From CAVSIS01 sp963814875 (GTDB lineage: Bacteria > Acidobacteriota > Thermoanaerobaculia > Thermoanaerobaculales > Sulfomarinibacteraceae): a DNA stretch of 64,000 nt. Position numbers and translations under genes: made by a program. The DNA lies in contig CAWFFJ010000029.1 in assembly GCA_963814875.1 (NCBI GenBank), forward strand, positions 1 through 64,000, given 5' to 3'. Below, in pieces: positions 1 through 9,900 of this stretch. The stretch's first letter is position 1, and every line of letters starts with the position of its first letter. The notes beneath the pieces were generated by a model. The model was given only the letters and a program-made list of their open reading frames with translations, made no database searches and had not been told where the DNA came from.

Positions 1-104
1 TTTCACCACCTCCCTACTACGGGCGCCGATCTGCCAGTCACCCACTTCCAAGAACTGGGCAAGGTAGACTTGGCGAGCACGTAGCCAGTGAAGATGAGCG
101 ATGA

Positions 105-1466
105 GTGCACCCCGTCATTCGCTTCTGCCGCCTTTCGGGTGGGATGCGAGTTGCGTACTCCATCCACGGGTCAGGGCCGTTTTTGGTGTGCCCCGCGTGG
201 TGGGTCTCGCACCTGGAAAGGGATTGGAGACACAAGGCGTTTCGCGATTTCTTCGTCAAGCTCGCGCAGCACCGTACGGTCGTCCGCTACGATCGTCTCG
301 GTGTCGGCCTCAGCAGCCGCGAGCTGCACGAATTCACTCAGGAGACCGAAGTCGAGGTGCTCGGCGCGATCGTGGATTGCCTTGCCACGCCCACCATCGA
401 TCTGCTGGCGTTCTCCTGTGCCGCACCAGTGGCCATCAGCTGGGCCGCCGCCAACCCCGGGCGAGTCCGAAAGCTCGTGTTCGTCGGTTCCTACGCCTGC
501 GGCTCGGACCTCGCCGCCGACAACATCCGTGACGCCCTGGTCGCGTTGGTCGCGGCCCACTGGGGCATGGGTGCCGGAGCCATCAACCGGCTTTTCTCCC
601 CAGACCTGTCCAGCCAGGATGCGCGCTCGTTCGCGCATGACCAGTTGGCTTCGGCGCCAGCCGAGACAGCAGCCAGGCTCCTGGGACTCACCTTTGCTCT
701 GGATGCTCGGGAGGCTGCGGCGCGCGTCACCCGCCCGGCGCTCGTGATCCACAGGGAGGGCGACCAAACGGTCCGCTTCGACGCCGGACGGGTCCTGGCG
801 GCAGAGCTACCCGACGCGACGTTCCTGCCCGTCCCCGGCCGCGCCCACCTGCCGTGGCTCGGCGATGCGGAGCCCATCCTGTCGGCGACGCTCTCCTTTC
901 TGGACGACGCGCCGACGGCGGACGGCACAGTGGTCCAGCCCTCGTGGTCGCGCACCGGCGACACCTGGACCATCTGCTTCGACCGCCGAACAATCCACGT
1001 CAAGCACGCGAAGGGGATGGCCGATCTTTGCATTCTCCTGGGCCGGCCGGGCCGATCGGTCGAGGCCCTCGAGCTCTATGCAGGCGCCGACGCACCACGC
1101 CCATCAGCACCCGAACCGGTCGTCGACCGGCAGGCCCTGGTCGCCTACCGATCGCGCCTGACCGAGCTGGCAGGGGAGTTAGAGCAAGCCGAGGAACGTG
1201 GCGACATCGGCTGGTCTGAACGAATCCAGGCGGAGCAACAGGCGCTTCTTGAGCACTTGGCACAGGTCACAGGACTCGGAGGCAGGGTTCGAACGGGGGC
1301 GTCTCCGGCTGAGCGAGCGCGCAAGGCCGTATCGGCGAGGATTCGGGATGCCATCACCAAGGTCGCGGCCCACCATCCGGAGTTGGCAGCCCACCTGGAA
1401 GCCGCAGTCTCGACCGGATCCACGTGCATGTACAAGCCAGAACGACCGATTGCCTGGAGCACCTGA
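105..1466 (+). CDS. Alpha/beta hydrolase fused to a regulator-type C-terminal domain
   Basis: The 453-residue product has two parts. Residues about 1-268 form an alpha/beta-hydrolase fold with a candidate triad of S104 (in LLAFSCAAP), D220 (HREGD) and H248 (GRAHLPW). The nucleophile elbow reads AFSCA rather than the usual GxSxG. Residues about 285-453 (TWTICFDRRTIHVKHAKGM through to RTGASPAERARKAVSARI and TGSTCMYKP) resemble the C-terminal domain found at the end of large AAA/adenylate-cyclase-like and LuxR-type regulators, which usually ends in a Thr-Gly-x-x-Cys-x-Tyr-x-Pro signature. That fusion is unusual. GTG at 105 is taken as the start because TGA at 102-104 blocks any upstream start in this frame; the Shine-Dalgarno is weak. 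An esterase, a signalling hydrolase or a catalytically dead sensor are all possible. The fold is confident, the function is not. Confidence 0.82.
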   Translation: MHPVIRFCRLSGGMRVAYSIHGSGPFLVCPAWWVSHLERDWRHKAFRDFFVKLAQHRTVVRYDRLGVGLSSRELHEFTQETEVEVLGAIVDCLATPTIDLLAFSCAAPVAISWAAANPGRVRKLVFVGSYACGSDLAADNIRDALVALVAAHWGMGAGAINRLFSPDLSSQDARSFAHDQLASAPAETAARLLGLTFALDAREAAARVTRPALVIHREGDQTVRFDAGRVLAAELPDATFLPVPGRAHLPWLGDAEPILSATLSFLDDAPTADGTVVQPSWSRTGDTWTICFDRRTIHVKHAKGMADLCILLGRPGRSVEALELYAGADAPRPSAPEPVVDRQALVAYRSRLTELAGELEQAEERGDIGWSERIQAEQQALLEHLAQVTGLGGRVRTGASPAERARKAVSARIRDAITKVAAHHPELAAHLEAAVSTGSTCMYKPERPIAWST

Positions 1467-1471
1467 GCGCC

Positions 1472-1511
1472 GCTAGAAGAGATCTGGCGGCCAGCTAGAA
1501 GAGATCTGGCG
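1472..1511. repeat. Two exact 18-bp direct repeats, 22-bp period
   Basis: The 18-mer GCTAGAAGAGATCTGGCG occurs at 1472-1489 and again at 1494-1511, between the stop of the first hydrolase (1466) and the ATG of the second (1542). Each copy contains the palindrome AGATCT. The 22-bp spacing is about two helical turns, which is typical of paired operator sites, but no regulator is identified. A simple duplication is the alternative. Confidence 0.6.
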
Positions 1512-1541
1512 CCTTAGGGGTAGAACCCGGAGGCAGCCATC

Positions 1542-2495
1542 ATGCAGACCATCGACGCCCTCGCAGCCCACTCCAACGCACTCCGCACTAACCAGCGAGC
1601 ACCCGGCACGGTCGGTCGAGCGGGTCTCTTCCAGAGCCTGATGAGTGCAATGAGTACGGTGTCCCCGGGTGTCGCCGCAATGGCGGCGGAGCAGCTCTTT
1701 GTCACGGTGTTCCGCCACAAGCGTCCTCAGCGCGAGGAGGCGTGGGCCGAGGGCGCTGTCGCGATCCTGATTCCATCCCAGCACGGCACGCTTGCGGCGT
1801 GGGTCTGGGGCGCCGGACCGAGGACCGTGCTGCTGGTCCACGGCTGGGCCGGGCGTGGTCTCCAGTTGGGCGCGATGGTCCAACCACTGGTGGCCGCAGG
1901 TCACCGCGTCGTTGCCTACGATGGACCGGCCCATGGCGAATCGCCGGGCCGCCGGACCAACCTCTTCAAGCTCACCGAGGGTCTCGTGGCAGTCGCGGAT
2001 GCCGTCGGACCCCTCCACGGTGTCATCGCGCACTCACTGGGCACCACCGCAGTTCTCCTGGCAGCTTTTCGCCACGACTTCGACCCGGGCCGCCTTGTCG
2101 CCATCTCACCCATGGCGAAAACCAAGACCATGACCAGGCGCTTTGGCCGGACAACCGGCTTCAGCTCGGCGGTGGTGGAGGAGATGCGGGCCCGGCTCGA
2201 GCGCAGCATCGGCTTCTGCTGGGACGACATCGAACCAGCGAAGCTCGCGTCGAGCTTTGCCACCGAATCGCTGGTGATTCATGACCATGACGACTGCGAG
2301 CTGCCGGCCTCGGAGGCACTGTCGTTGGCCTCGAGTCTACCGGCGGCCGACTGTCTCCTGACCAAGGGCCACGGTCACCAGCGGATCCTGCGCGATCCTG
2401 CGGTAGTGACGGCAGCGACAGACTTCATCATTCGACGGGGCGCGTTGATCGACGCGTCACCCACTTCTCACACCACTGCCGCGTCGGCGGCCTGA
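1542..2495 (+). CDS. Alpha/beta hydrolase family protein
   Basis: The 317-residue protein is a cytoplasmic alpha/beta hydrolase. The sequence shows an oxyanion-hole HGW at 100-102 after LLVH, a nucleophile elbow AHSLG centred on S165, an acid candidate in LVIHDHDDCELP and a terminal His in KGHGHQRIL. An N-terminal helical stretch of about 75 residues precedes the fold. GGAGG lies about 10 bases before the ATG. It follows another hydrolase on the same strand, separated by a 75-bp gap that holds the paired 18-bp repeats. Substrate unknown; the family includes esterases and lipases. A small gene with its own strong ribosome-binding site follows 22 bp downstream. Confidence 0.85.
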   Translation: MQTIDALAAHSNALRTNQRAPGTVGRAGLFQSLMSAMSTVSPGVAAMAAEQLFVTVFRHKRPQREEAWAEGAVAILIPSQHGTLAAWVWGAGPRTVLLVHGWAGRGLQLGAMVQPLVAAGHRVVAYDGPAHGESPGRRTNLFKLTEGLVAVADAVGPLHGVIAHSLGTTAVLLAAFRHDFDPGRLVAISPMAKTKTMTRRFGRTTGFSSAVVEEMRARLERSIGFCWDDIEPAKLASSFATESLVIHDHDDCELPASEALSLASSLPAADCLLTKGHGHQRILRDPAVVTAATDFIIRRGALIDASPTSHTTAASAA

Positions 2496-2517
2496 TTTCC
2501 AAACCTAAGGAGAAAGC

Positions 2518-2646
2518 ATGAAACTCACCACCACGACACATCTCTGGTTCACGAAGCTCCGGAAAGCCCTCGACTCATGGCTCGATTTCCGAGTCGACCT
2601 CGCCGGCCTCTCCTTCAGAGAACAGACAATTCTCTCAGTCTATTGA
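2518..2646 (+). CDS. Small protein of 42 residues, unknown
   Basis: ATG at 2518 is preceded by AAGGAG at 2507-2512 with a 5-base spacer, one of the best ribosome-binding sites in the window. The frame runs to TGA at 2644-2646. The product starts MKLTTTTHLWFTKL and is amphipathic with no membrane segment or recognised family. It sits 22 bp after a hydrolase stop. It may be a genuine small protein or the surviving start of a longer gene, since the next 100 bp hold nothing recognisable. Confidence 0.45.
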   Translation: MKLTTTTHLWFTKLRKALDSWLDFRVDLAGLSFREQTILSVY

Positions 2647-2751
2647 CGAGGAACGCAGACCAGCGAGCGGTCGCCGCTTCGAACGTCGCCTGACCCGGGA
2701 TTTCGCCCGCGAGCAGGCCGTGCCTCGATACTGTGCAAAAGGGGAATCAAG

Positions 2752-4136
2752 ATGGAAGTAAAGGAACTTGGCGCCGGTCTCCGAGGTGAGCTCGTGACCT
2801 CGGAGTCCGCCCGGTACGACGATGTCCGGGCGATGTACAACGCGATGATCGACAAGCGGCCGCGGACTGATTGCGCGCTGCGTCGACGCAGCCGATGTGC
2901 AGACGTGCGTGAACTTCGCGCCGCGAGCATCGCGATGCTCCTCGCGATCCGTGGCGGCGGGCACAACGCGGCGGCCTCGGTTCGGTCGACGACGGTCTCG
3001 TCATCGACCTGTCGCCGATGCGAGGCATCCGCGTCGATCCGAGCGGCGCGACGGTTCGCGTCGCAGGGCGGCTGCACCTGGGGCGACGTCGACCACGCCG
3101 ACCCACGCCTTCGGCCTCGCGGTGCCGAGCGGGATCATCTCGACCACCGGCGTCGGCGGCCTCACGCTCGGCGGCGGCATCGGCCACCTCACGCCGCAAG
3201 CCACGGCCTGACCATCGACAACCTCCTCGAGGCCGACGTCGTGCTCGCCGACGGCCGACTGGTCGACCGGCGAGCCGAGACGACCACCCCGACCTCTTCT
3301 GGGCGCTGCGCGGCGGCGGCGGCAACTTCGGCGTCGTGACGTCGTTCCTGTTCCGGCTGCACCCGGTCGACACCGTCGTCGGCGGGCCGACGCTGTGGCC
3401 CTCGACCGGGCGGCGGAGGTGCATGCGGTGGTACCGCGACTTCATCCGTGAGGCGCCGCGAGGACCTGACCGGTTTCTTCGCGCTTCCTCACGGTCCCGC
3501 CCGGCCCGCCGTTCCCGGCGGAGCTGCACCTTCAGAAGATGTGCGGCGTCGTCTGGTGCTACACGGGCGCCGGCAGACGAGGCCGACGAGGTCTTCGCGC
3601 CAGTCCGCGCGATCGGAAGCCGGCGCTGCGACGGCGTCGGCACGATGCCGTTCCCGGCGCTCAAGCCGCGTTCGACGCGCTCTACCCGCCCGGGCATCCA
3701 GTGGTACTGGCGGGCCGACTTCTTCGAGGAGCTCACCGACGAGGTCGATCGATCGCGCACGTCAAGTACGGCGCCGCAGCTGCCGACGCCTGCAGTCGAC
3801 GATGCACCTGTACCCGATCGACGGCGCGGCGCACCGCGTCGGGCCGACGCGAACCGCGTTCAGCTACCGCGATGCGAGCTGGGCCGAGGTGATCGTCGGC
3901 GTCGATCCCGATCCGGCGAACGCCCGACGCTGCAGCGACTGGGCGTCGGCTACTGGGAGGCGCTCCATCCCTACTCGGCGGGCGGCGCCTACGTGAACTT
4001 CATGATGGACGAGGGGCAGGAGCGGGTGAAGGCCGACGCTACCGGGGCAACTACGACCGGCTCGCCGAGGTCAAGCGCGAAGTACGACCCCAGCAACCTG
4101 TTCCGCGTCAACCAGAACATCCGTCCACGAGTCTGA
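2752..4136 (+). pseudogene. FAD-linked oxidoreductase (berberine-bridge-like), multiply frameshifted
   Basis: Across the three plus-strand frames one can read, in order, an almost complete FAD-binding (PCMH-type) oxidase: AIRGGGHNAA (the His region that holds FAD covalently in this family), QGGCTWGDVDHA, GLAVPSGIISTTGVGGLT, GGGIGHLT, DLFWALRGGGGNFGVVTS, then the C-terminal berberine-bridge signature YDPSNLFRVNQNI ending at the TGA at 4134-4136. No single frame covers the gene; I count roughly ten frame changes in 1.4 kb. The ATG at 2752 has AAAAGGGG upstream. The protein motifs are intact either side of each break, so the breaks are recent or are sequence errors. Relatives oxidise sugars, alkaloids or other alcohols. 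No functional product as written. Confidence 0.8.
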
Positions 4137-4153
4137 GCGACTGGTGTGAAACG

Positions 4154-4182
4154 AGCGCGGCCGCCACCACGGCGGCCGCGCT
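4154..4182. terminator. Hairpin terminator after FAD oxidase remnant
   Basis: A perfect 12-bp stem (AGCGCGGCCGCC with GGCGGCCGCGCT) closes a 5-base loop (ACCAC), starting 18 bases after the oxidase stop. There is no strong T-tract. Between here and 4425 I see no further gene or structure. Confidence 0.65.
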
Positions 4183-4425
4183 GAGACGTTCTTCGGTGCA
4201 TCGGCATCGACGCCCTTCGGTACTGGGCATCACGACGTGACGAGGTTGCCGGGGTGGGCCCTTGTCCGTTGATCAGATACTGGGGTCGTCAGCCACCGAT
4301 TGGCGGAGGCCCGGGAGAAGGGAGCCGGTATCCGTACCAGGCAGTATAAACTCACAATGTCTCTCCGCGCCATTTCGAGCCGGGGGACCGGACAACGATC
4401 CGGTCCCCTGCGGGTCTTCGTCCCG

Positions 4426-4431
4426 TACAAT
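4426..4431 (+). promoter_or_regulatory. -10-like TACAAT immediately upstream of a GTG start
   Basis: TACAAT lies 7 bases before the GTG at 4439, so transcription would start at or next to the start codon. No Shine-Dalgarno is visible, which fits a leaderless mRNA. A -35 box is not clear. Confidence 0.4.
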
Positions 4432-4438
4432 CCCGGTC

Positions 4439-5014
4439 GTGAACTCCCCTTCCCGCACCCTGACCGTCGACGGCGTCATGCTCACGACTCGTGTCGTGCG
4501 TAAGCGGGTGCGCCACGTCAACGCGCGCCTGGTGGGCAACGAGCTTCGCGTGAGCGCACCGCCCTCCATCCCGCCCACCGAGCTCGACGCGATCGTCCTC
4601 GACCTCGCCCGCAAGCTCGTCCGCCGGGTCCGCGCCGCGGTCCTTAACGGAGGGGAAGAAGGGCTCGAGCTGGCGCGGCGGGTCGCGGCGCGCTTCCCCG
4701 ACCCGCCGCGGGTCACCGAGCTGCGCTTCGCGACCACCCAGCGCGCACGCTGGGGCAGCTACAGCCCCCGGACCGGCGTCGTGCGCCTCCACGCCGGCCT
4801 GCGCCAGCTCCCGGTGTGGGTGCTCGAGTCGGTGGTCGCCCATGAGCTCGCCCACGCCATCCACGCCGACCACTCCCCCGCCTTCTGGGCGCTGCTGCGT
4901 CGGGTCTGCCCGGATACAGACCGAGCGCGGGCCTTTCTCGAGGGCGTCAGCTGGGTCGCACGCCGATGGGACGACCTCCCACCGGTCGAGCGAGCCCTGC
5001 TCGGCGAGCGCTGA
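4439..5014 (+). CDS. YgjP-type (M48-like) zinc metallopeptidase
   Basis: The 191-residue protein (from GTG 4439) carries the zinc signature VVAHELAHAIHADHSPAFW, with H135, E136 and H139 as the HExxH core and further His at 142 and 145. It also has RARWGSYSPRTG upstream, typical of the YgjP/DUF45 family of small metal-dependent hydrolases. Family members are cytoplasmic and poorly characterised. The frame is open back to a TTG at 4262, but the region before 4439 has no family similarity and a -10-like box lies just before the GTG, so the shorter form is preferred. It is followed after 178 bp by a TPR lipoprotein on the same strand. Confidence 0.82.
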   Translation: MNSPSRTLTVDGVMLTTRVVRKRVRHVNARLVGNELRVSAPPSIPPTELDAIVLDLARKLVRRVRAAVLNGGEEGLELARRVAARFPDPPRVTELRFATTQRARWGSYSPRTGVVRLHAGLRQLPVWVLESVVAHELAHAIHADHSPAFWALLRRVCPDTDRARAFLEGVSWVARRWDDLPPVERALLGER

Positions 5015-5192
5015 GCGCACGGCGGCCCGGGAACATCGTCCTCGCTTCACCGGTTTCCCGCCAGCAGCTCACGCAGTACACCAACGGCGCCTGTGCGAGC
5101 GAGACGTTGCAGGAGCACGCCCGGTGCTTCTGCCGTGCCCGCCGGTCGCCGAACCGTCGACCCGCCCGTTCGACGGGCAGGAGGGAGGCTCG

Positions 5193-6842
5193 ATGTCACG
5201 CGACCGACTCCCAGCTCTGTTCGCCGCAGCGGCCGTGCTCGCCGCCGGCTGCGCCGCTACACCCACCACCCACAACGCTCCGCTGTTCGACGAACTCGGG
5301 ATCTACCACCGGCCGGTCTCGACCGCGTCCGAGGTCGCACAACGCTACGTCGACCAGGGGTTGACCCTGTACTACGGCTTCAACCACGAGGAGGCCATCG
5401 CCTCGTTCCGCCAGGCGGGCCAGATCGACCCCTCCTGCGCGATGGCATTCTGGGGTATGGCTCTGGCCGCCGGGCCCAACATCAACAACCCGGCAATGGA
5501 CGAGCCCGCGGTCGAGCTGGCCTGGGAGGCGTCGCGGAAGGCCGTCGCACTGGCCGGGGGCGCGACCCCGGTCGAGCGCGACCTGATCCTGGCGCTGGCG
5601 GCGCGCTATGCCCAGACACCCCCCGAGGACCGCAGACCCCTCGACGAGGCCTACGCCGTCGCCATGCGCGAGGTCTGGCGCGCCCACCCCGACGACGCAG
5701 ACGTCGGGGCCCTGTTCGCCGAGGCGTTGATGGACCTCCGGCCCTGGGACCTGTGGTCTCCCGAGGGCGAGCCGCGACCGGAGACGGCGGAGATCATGGC
5801 CACCCTCGAGGCCGCGATGGAGCTCGACCCGCTCGACCCGGGCCCCAACCACTTCTACATCCACACCATGGAGGCCTCACCCACCCCGGAGCGGGCGCTC
5901 GCGGCGGCCGATCGGCTGCGCACGCTCGTGCCCGGCGCGGGACACCTGCTCCACATGCCGGCGCACATCGACATCCGCCTCGGCCACTACGGCGAGGCTA
6001 TCGAGGCCAATCAGCGCGCCATTGCCGCCGACATGGCGTACGTCGAGAAGGTCGGGCGCCACGGCTTCTACACCCTCTACCGCGCCCACAACTACCACTT
6101 CCTCGCCTTCGCGGCGATGTTCGACGGCCGCCGTGAGCTCGCCATGGAAGCGGCTCGCTCGATGGTGGCCGAGGTGCCGCCGGAGCTGGTGCGCGAGGAG
6201 CCGGACTTCCTCGACGCCTTCCTCGCGGTCCCCACCCACGTCATGGTCCGATTCGGGCTCTGGGAGGAGCTCCTGCACGAGCCGCAGCCGCCGGCGGACC
6301 TGCCCGCCACGACCGCGTTCTGGCGCTACGGGCGGACGGTGGCGTTTGCCGCCCTCGGTCGGGTCGAGGAGGCCGCCGCCGAGCTCGCGGCGCTGAAGGA
6401 AGCCGTCGCGGCCGTTCCCGAGAGCCGCCTCATGGGCAACAACCCGGCCAGCGTCGTGCTCGCGGTCGGCGTCCCGATGGCGGAAGGCGAGCTCGAGTAC
6501 CGCCGCGGCCACCATGAACGGGCCTTCGAGCTGCTCCGCGAGTCCGTGCGGAGGGACGACGCCCTGCACTACGACGAGCCGTGGGGCTGGATGATGCCGG
6601 TGCGTCACTCGCTCGGCGCGCTGCTGCTGGAGCAGGGACGCCTCGACGAGGCCGAAGCGGTCTACCGCGCAGACCTCCGCCTCCACCCGGACAACGGCTG
6701 GGCGCTCAAGGGCCTCGCCGAGTGCCTGCACCGCAGTGGTCGCCACGAGGAGGCCGCCGCCACCGACGCCCGCTTCCGCGCCGCGTGGGCGCGATCGGAC
6801 ATCGAGATCGAGGTCTCCTGCTTCTGCCGGACCGGCGCATGA
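5193..6842 (+). CDS. TPR-repeat lipoprotein
   Basis: The 549-residue product begins with a lipoprotein signal (hydrophobic stretch LPALFAAAAVLAAGC, lipid Cys20), so it should be anchored in a membrane facing the periplasm. The rest is helical repeat sequence of the TPR type, for example TLYYGFNHEEAIASFRQAG near residue 55 and LLLEQGRLDEAEAVYRADL near the C-terminus. Similar proteins are annotated simply as tetratricopeptide proteins. ATG 5193 is chosen because GAGGGAGG precedes it by 5 bases and the signal peptide starts there, although the frame is open further upstream. Its function is probably as a scaffold; no catalytic motif is seen. It converges on the tricorn-like gene. Confidence 0.85.
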   Translation: MSRDRLPALFAAAAVLAAGCAATPTTHNAPLFDELGIYHRPVSTASEVAQRYVDQGLTLYYGFNHEEAIASFRQAGQIDPSCAMAFWGMALAAGPNINNPAMDEPAVELAWEASRKAVALAGGATPVERDLILALAARYAQTPPEDRRPLDEAYAVAMREVWRAHPDDADVGALFAEALMDLRPWDLWSPEGEPRPETAEIMATLEAAMELDPLDPGPNHFYIHTMEASPTPERALAAADRLRTLVPGAGHLLHMPAHIDIRLGHYGEAIEANQRAIAADMAYVEKVGRHGFYTLYRAHNYHFLAFAAMFDGRRELAMEAARSMVAEVPPELVREEPDFLDAFLAVPTHVMVRFGLWEELLHEPQPPADLPATTAFWRYGRTVAFAALGRVEEAAAELAALKEAVAAVPESRLMGNNPASVVLAVGVPMAEGELEYRRGHHERAFELLRESVRRDDALHYDEPWGWMMPVRHSLGALLLEQGRLDEAEAVYRADLRLHPDNGWALKGLAECLHRSGRHEEAAATDARFRAAWARSDIEIEVSCFCRTGA

Positions 6843-6846
6843 GAAA

Positions 6847-6872
6847 GCGCGCCGGGGGTGGCCCCGGCGCGC
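6847..6872. terminator. Shared terminator between convergent genes
   Basis: An 11-bp perfect stem (GCGCGCCGGGG with CCCCGGCGCGC) with a 4-base loop lies in the 58-bp gap between the TPR gene stop (6842) and the opposing tricorn-like gene stop (6901). It can serve both directions. Confidence 0.7.
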
Positions 6873-6900
6873 GGTGTGTGTAAGTCCTTCGAGATTCGGG

Positions 6901-9900
6901 TCAGGGCACCCTTTTCTCGAAAGCCGGCGGCTGCGGCTCGGCGGGCGGGTTGTCGGCGAGCCGCCGCATCAGGTCGGCGACCGCCGCCTCGAGCTGCGGG
7001 TCGCCGCCCCTGGCCATCGCACCGGGGTCGTCCACCACGGCGATGTCCGGGTCGACGCCGTGGCCCTCGGCGAACCACTTCTGGCCGGGGTCGAAGAACC
7101 GGCCCTCCGGCGCGGTGTAGGCGCCGCCGTCGACCAGCGCGTGGCGCGTCGCCGGGCCGATCAGTCCACCCCAGGTGCGCTCGCCGATGAGCGGTCCCAC
7201 CTCGAGCTTCTTGAAGATGTCCGGGAACGCGTCGCCGCCGGATCCGGCCCAGCCGTTGATCAGCATCGCCTTGGGTCCGACGTGGGTGACCTGCGGCCAC
7301 GACACCACGTCGCCGTCGCGGAAGACGATGTGCTCGACCTTGGGCCGATTCATCAGCTCGACGAAGCGGTCCGGGATCTGGCCGCCGCCGTTGAAGCGCT
7401 CGTCGATGATCAGCCCTTCGTGGAGCATCTGGGAGTTGAACTGGCGCACCAGCTCGGTCTGACCGTTGAGCCCGGTGTCCGGCACGTAGACGTACCCGAT
7501 CCGGCCGCCGCTCGCCTTTTCGACCCGCTGCCGGTTGCCGTCGACCCACTCGAGATACCGCAGGCGCGCCTCGCTGTCGAGGGTCTTCACCAGCACCCGG
7601 CGCGCGCCCTCGGCGGTCGGGCGGCCGTTGACCGTGAGCAGCACCGCCTCGTCGGCGAGGCCTTCGAACGGCGCGTACGGGTCGCTCGCCACGTCCAGCG
7701 GGCGCCCGTTGACCGCGAGCACGTACTCACCTTCCTTGACGTCGACGCCGGGCTCGAGGAGCGGCGAGCGGACCTCGATGTCCCACGGTGCGCCGCGCAC
7801 GATGCGGGCGATACGGTAGGCACCGTCCGCCACCTCCCAGTCGACCCCGAGCAGGCCGACCCGGCGCCGCTTGGGAGTCTCGGTGTCGCCGCCTGAGACG
7901 TAGGTGTGTGACGAGTTGACCTCGCCGATCAGCTCGCCGATCGCATAGTTCACGTCCCAGCGTGTGACCGCGTCGTCGATCAGCGCGCCGTAGCGCGCGC
8001 CGAGTGCGTTCCAGTCGAGACCGTGGAGGTTGGGGTCGTAGAAGATGTCGCGGTAGGTGCGCCACACGTCGCGGAACATCTGCCGCCACTCCGATCGCGG
8101 GTCGAGCATCGTCTCGAGGTCCTTGGTGGCGAGGGGCTTGTCCATCTTCTGCGCGGGCGCGACGTCGACGATCGCCCAGCCACCCTTCGCGACGACCAGC
8201 ATCTTCTTGCCGTCGGCGGAGATCCCGAAGCCGTCGGCGTCGTCGAGGATCGTCTTCTCCTCGCGACCCTCCAGGTCCCAGAACATGATCGGGCTCGGAC
8301 CCTCGACCGCACCCGAGCGCGGCGTCCGCCGATAGACGATCTTGCCCGACACCGCGCGCAGCTCGCCCCAGTTGCCCGCTTCGGGCGGCATCACCACGGC
8401 GCGCGCCTCGAAGCCGTCAAGGTCGATCTTCACCGGCTCCGGCGGCTTCGCATCGGCGCCTTTCTCGTCGGCGTCCTTCGCATCCTTGGCGGTCTTCGCC
8501 TTGGCGTTGGCCTTCTTCTTCGCGGGCGCTTCGGCCTTGGCCGCGTCGGCCTTCTCGTCGGCTTTCGCGCCCTCGACGTCGTTGCGCTCGGACAGCGGCG
8601 AGGCGACGTCGCGGCGAAGCGTCACGGCGACCAGGTTCGTTGTATTGGGGTAGATCCAGGTCGAGTCGACGTCCGAGTAGACCGGAGCGAGGTCGCGGTT
8701 GGAAAGGTAGTAGAGGTACTTCCCGTCGGGGTCGAAGACCGGCGCCGTGTCGCTGAAGTAGCCCGACGTGACCTGGTGGCGCTCGCCAGAGGACGTGTCG
8801 AACAGGAACACGGCGCCCTGCTGGGTTGGCAGCGTGCGAGCATAGGCCAGCCAGCGGCCGTCGCGGGACCAGCTCACCTCGGCGCGCACACGACCAGGGT
8901 GCAGGGTGTACGGGAGCCGGTCGACCTCGGTCAGCCTGTCGGCGTCGAGGTCGTAGATCCGCAGGGTCGAGGTGTGGTCGACGAACGCGACCCGCTTCGA
9001 GTCCGGGGACCAGAACGGCTGGTAGCGGTAGCCCGGCCCGAGGTGTGTGAGCGTCTTCGGCTCGCCCGACCCGTCGGCCGGTTGCACGACGAGCTCGTAC
9101 TCGCCGCTGGCGTCGCTCCAGTAGGCGATCTGCTCCCCGTCCGGCGACCACCGGGGCGTACGCTCGGCAGAGCCGGAGGCCGCCGCGAGCTGTCGGATCG
9201 GTCCGTGCTCGGCCGGAACTGTGAAGACGTCGCCGCGCGCCTCGAACACAGCGCGTTTGCCTGACGGCGAGATGTCGGCGTCGGCGATCAGGTCGGAGAC
9301 GTTGACCATGTGCGGACGGATGGTCGCGAGGTCGGTGGTCACCGTCACCTGAACCTCGTGCTCGCGCTCACTCGCGAGGTCGAGCAGCCACAGCCGGTCA
9401 CCGGCCTGAAACACGATGTCGGACGGGCCGATCGCCGGCCACGTGACGTCGAAGTCGGTGAAGTGGGTGAGCTGGCGCGGCGGACCGCCGTCGAAGTCCA
9501 TGGCCCACAGGTTGCTCCGCTGGTCCGGGCCCCTGTCGGACAGGAAGTACAGCGTGCTGCCGTGCCACATCGGCTGCATGTCGTTGGCGTCGGAGGCGGT
9601 CAGGTTGCGGGCATCGAGAGTGTGAAGGTCGATCAGCCAGATGTCGGGGGCGAGGCCGCCGCGATAGCGCTTCCAGTGGCGGAACTCGCGAGCCTTGGTG
9701 GTGAAGGCGAGCCGGCCGCCGTCCGGTGAGTACGAGGCGAACTCGCCGTAGGCAAGCGGCAGACGCGACGGCAGGCCGCCATCGACGGCGACGGTGTAGA
9801 GCTGGTTGAACCTCCTGCTGCCGCTCGCCCGGGACGACGCGAACAGCAGGTCGGACCCATCGGGGGTCCAGTCGAGCATGCGATCCGGCCCGGGGTGGTG

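Noticed and set aside
1..104. A gene entering from the left edge
   Set aside because: No reading frame with coding character and no motif before the GTG at 105.
8023..9264. Plus-strand open frame opposite the tricorn-like gene
   Set aside because: Shadow of the propeller repeats; no start signal and no homology pattern.
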